Source: Xanthobacteraceae bacterium (GTDB taxonomy: Bacteria > Pseudomonadota > Alphaproteobacteria > Rhizobiales > Xanthobacteraceae). Taken from it: a stretch of DNA of 64,000 bases. The notes beneath the pieces are model-generated. The model did not search any database, had not been told where the DNA came from, and saw only the letters and a program-made list of their open reading frames with translations. The position numbers and the translations under genes are program-made. The stretch's first letter is position 1. Every line of letters starts with the position of its first letter. Positions 63,767 to 64,000 of this stretch are shown in pieces. The stretch covers positions 104,404-168,403 of the forward strand of contig JAIESC010000082.1 of assembly GCA_019746355.1 (NCBI GenBank), in the 5' to 3' direction.

Positions 63767-64000
63767 CCGAATTGCGCCGCGGAAACAGCGTCATCGTCTC
63801 GGCCTGCGTTGCATCGCGCGGCTTGGGGCCGCGCCGTTGCGGGCGCAGCCTGCGGCGCAAGCGGCGCTCGATTTCGGTGAGAAAGCTCTGCGAACCGTGC
63901 GGCTGGCCGGTGGTTTCGAATTCGAATTACGGTGACACCTTACCAATTGTCGAATTTGCGCTGCGCAAACAGCATCATCGTCTCGGCTTGCGTTGCATCG
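63751..64000. repeat. Diverged direct repeats at the right edge
   Basis: A 66-base unit at 63751-63816 (TGACACCTTCCAATTGCCGA to TGCGTTGCATCG) recurs as a 68-base unit at 63933-64000 with about ten differences, same orientation, both preceded by AATTAC. The 116 bases between are GC-rich and contain a GCCGCGCCGTTGCGGGC-type hairpin; no gene is seen. The second copy is cut by the window edge. This looks like the flank of a mobile or tandemly copied element. Confidence 0.7.

Overview
The window looks like chromosomal DNA of a high-GC alphaproteobacterium of the Bradyrhizobium / Rhodopseudomonas / Xanthobacteraceae type (order Hyphomicrobiales). The reasons are the strong GC-rich codon bias, the many tricarboxylate-transporter-type (Bug/TctC) periplasmic receptors, an EcfG-type stress promoter, and dispersed 100-150 bp intergenic palindromes. 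Family and genus are inference. No replication, ribosomal or phage genes are present. The only RNA gene seen is a tRNA-Arg(CCU).

Layout. (1) 1-3.2 kb: end of hydantoinase/oxoprolinase subunit B, subunit A and an isochorismatase-fold protein. (2) 3.4-7.6 kb: an orphan membrane protein, gene debris and a hybrid histidine kinase. (3) 7.7-16.8 kb: rightward catabolic genes, namely two tandem Bug receptors, an acyl-CoA dehydrogenase, an ADP-forming CoA ligase, an NMT1/SsuA-type receptor, an SCP2-like/alpha-beta hydrolase fusion and an MmgE/PrpD protein. (4) 17-21.9 kb: leftward genes for a 2-hydroxyacid dehydrogenase, an enol-lactonase-like hydrolase, an Ldh-family dehydrogenase, a GST and a zinc alcohol dehydrogenase. 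(5) 22-24.6 kb: a small conserved protein, a solitary short flagellin, the tRNA and a hydrolase. (6) 24.7-35 kb: a three-subunit molybdenum hydroxylase, an amidohydrolase, an MBL-fold hydrolase, an acyl-CoA ligase and two Bug receptors. (7) 35.2-39.4 kb: a GST, a glyoxalase-fold protein, an epimerase, a secreted lectin-like protein and a BrnT-type toxin with an HTH antitoxin. (8) 39.7-49.7 kb: a UbiD-type decarboxylase, zinc-ribbon miniproteins, a nuclease-fold protein, an M48 lipoprotein protease, two Bug receptors, a MetE catalytic-core protein and an extradiol-dioxygenase-like VOC protein. (9) 50.4-63.6 kb: one leftward gene of about 12.5 kb for a giant RTX protein with an N-terminal class 3 lipase, directly preceded by a small membrane-anchored protein. 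(10) The right end holds two copies of a 66-68 bp repeat.

How it fits together. Most of the first 50 kb reads as a scavenging region for organic and aromatic acids: periplasmic receptors catch carboxylates, CoA ligases activate them, and dehydrogenases, a Mo-hydroxylase, a UbiD decarboxylase and a ring-cleavage-type dioxygenase process them. Substrates cannot be read from the sequence. None of the six Bug receptors has TctA/TctB permease genes here. Several gene remnants lie between operons, so the region is being rearranged. The most distinctive locus is the giant lipase/RTX gene with its tightly linked membrane partner. The most distinctive non-coding signal is the network of nine palindromic elements placed at operon ends.
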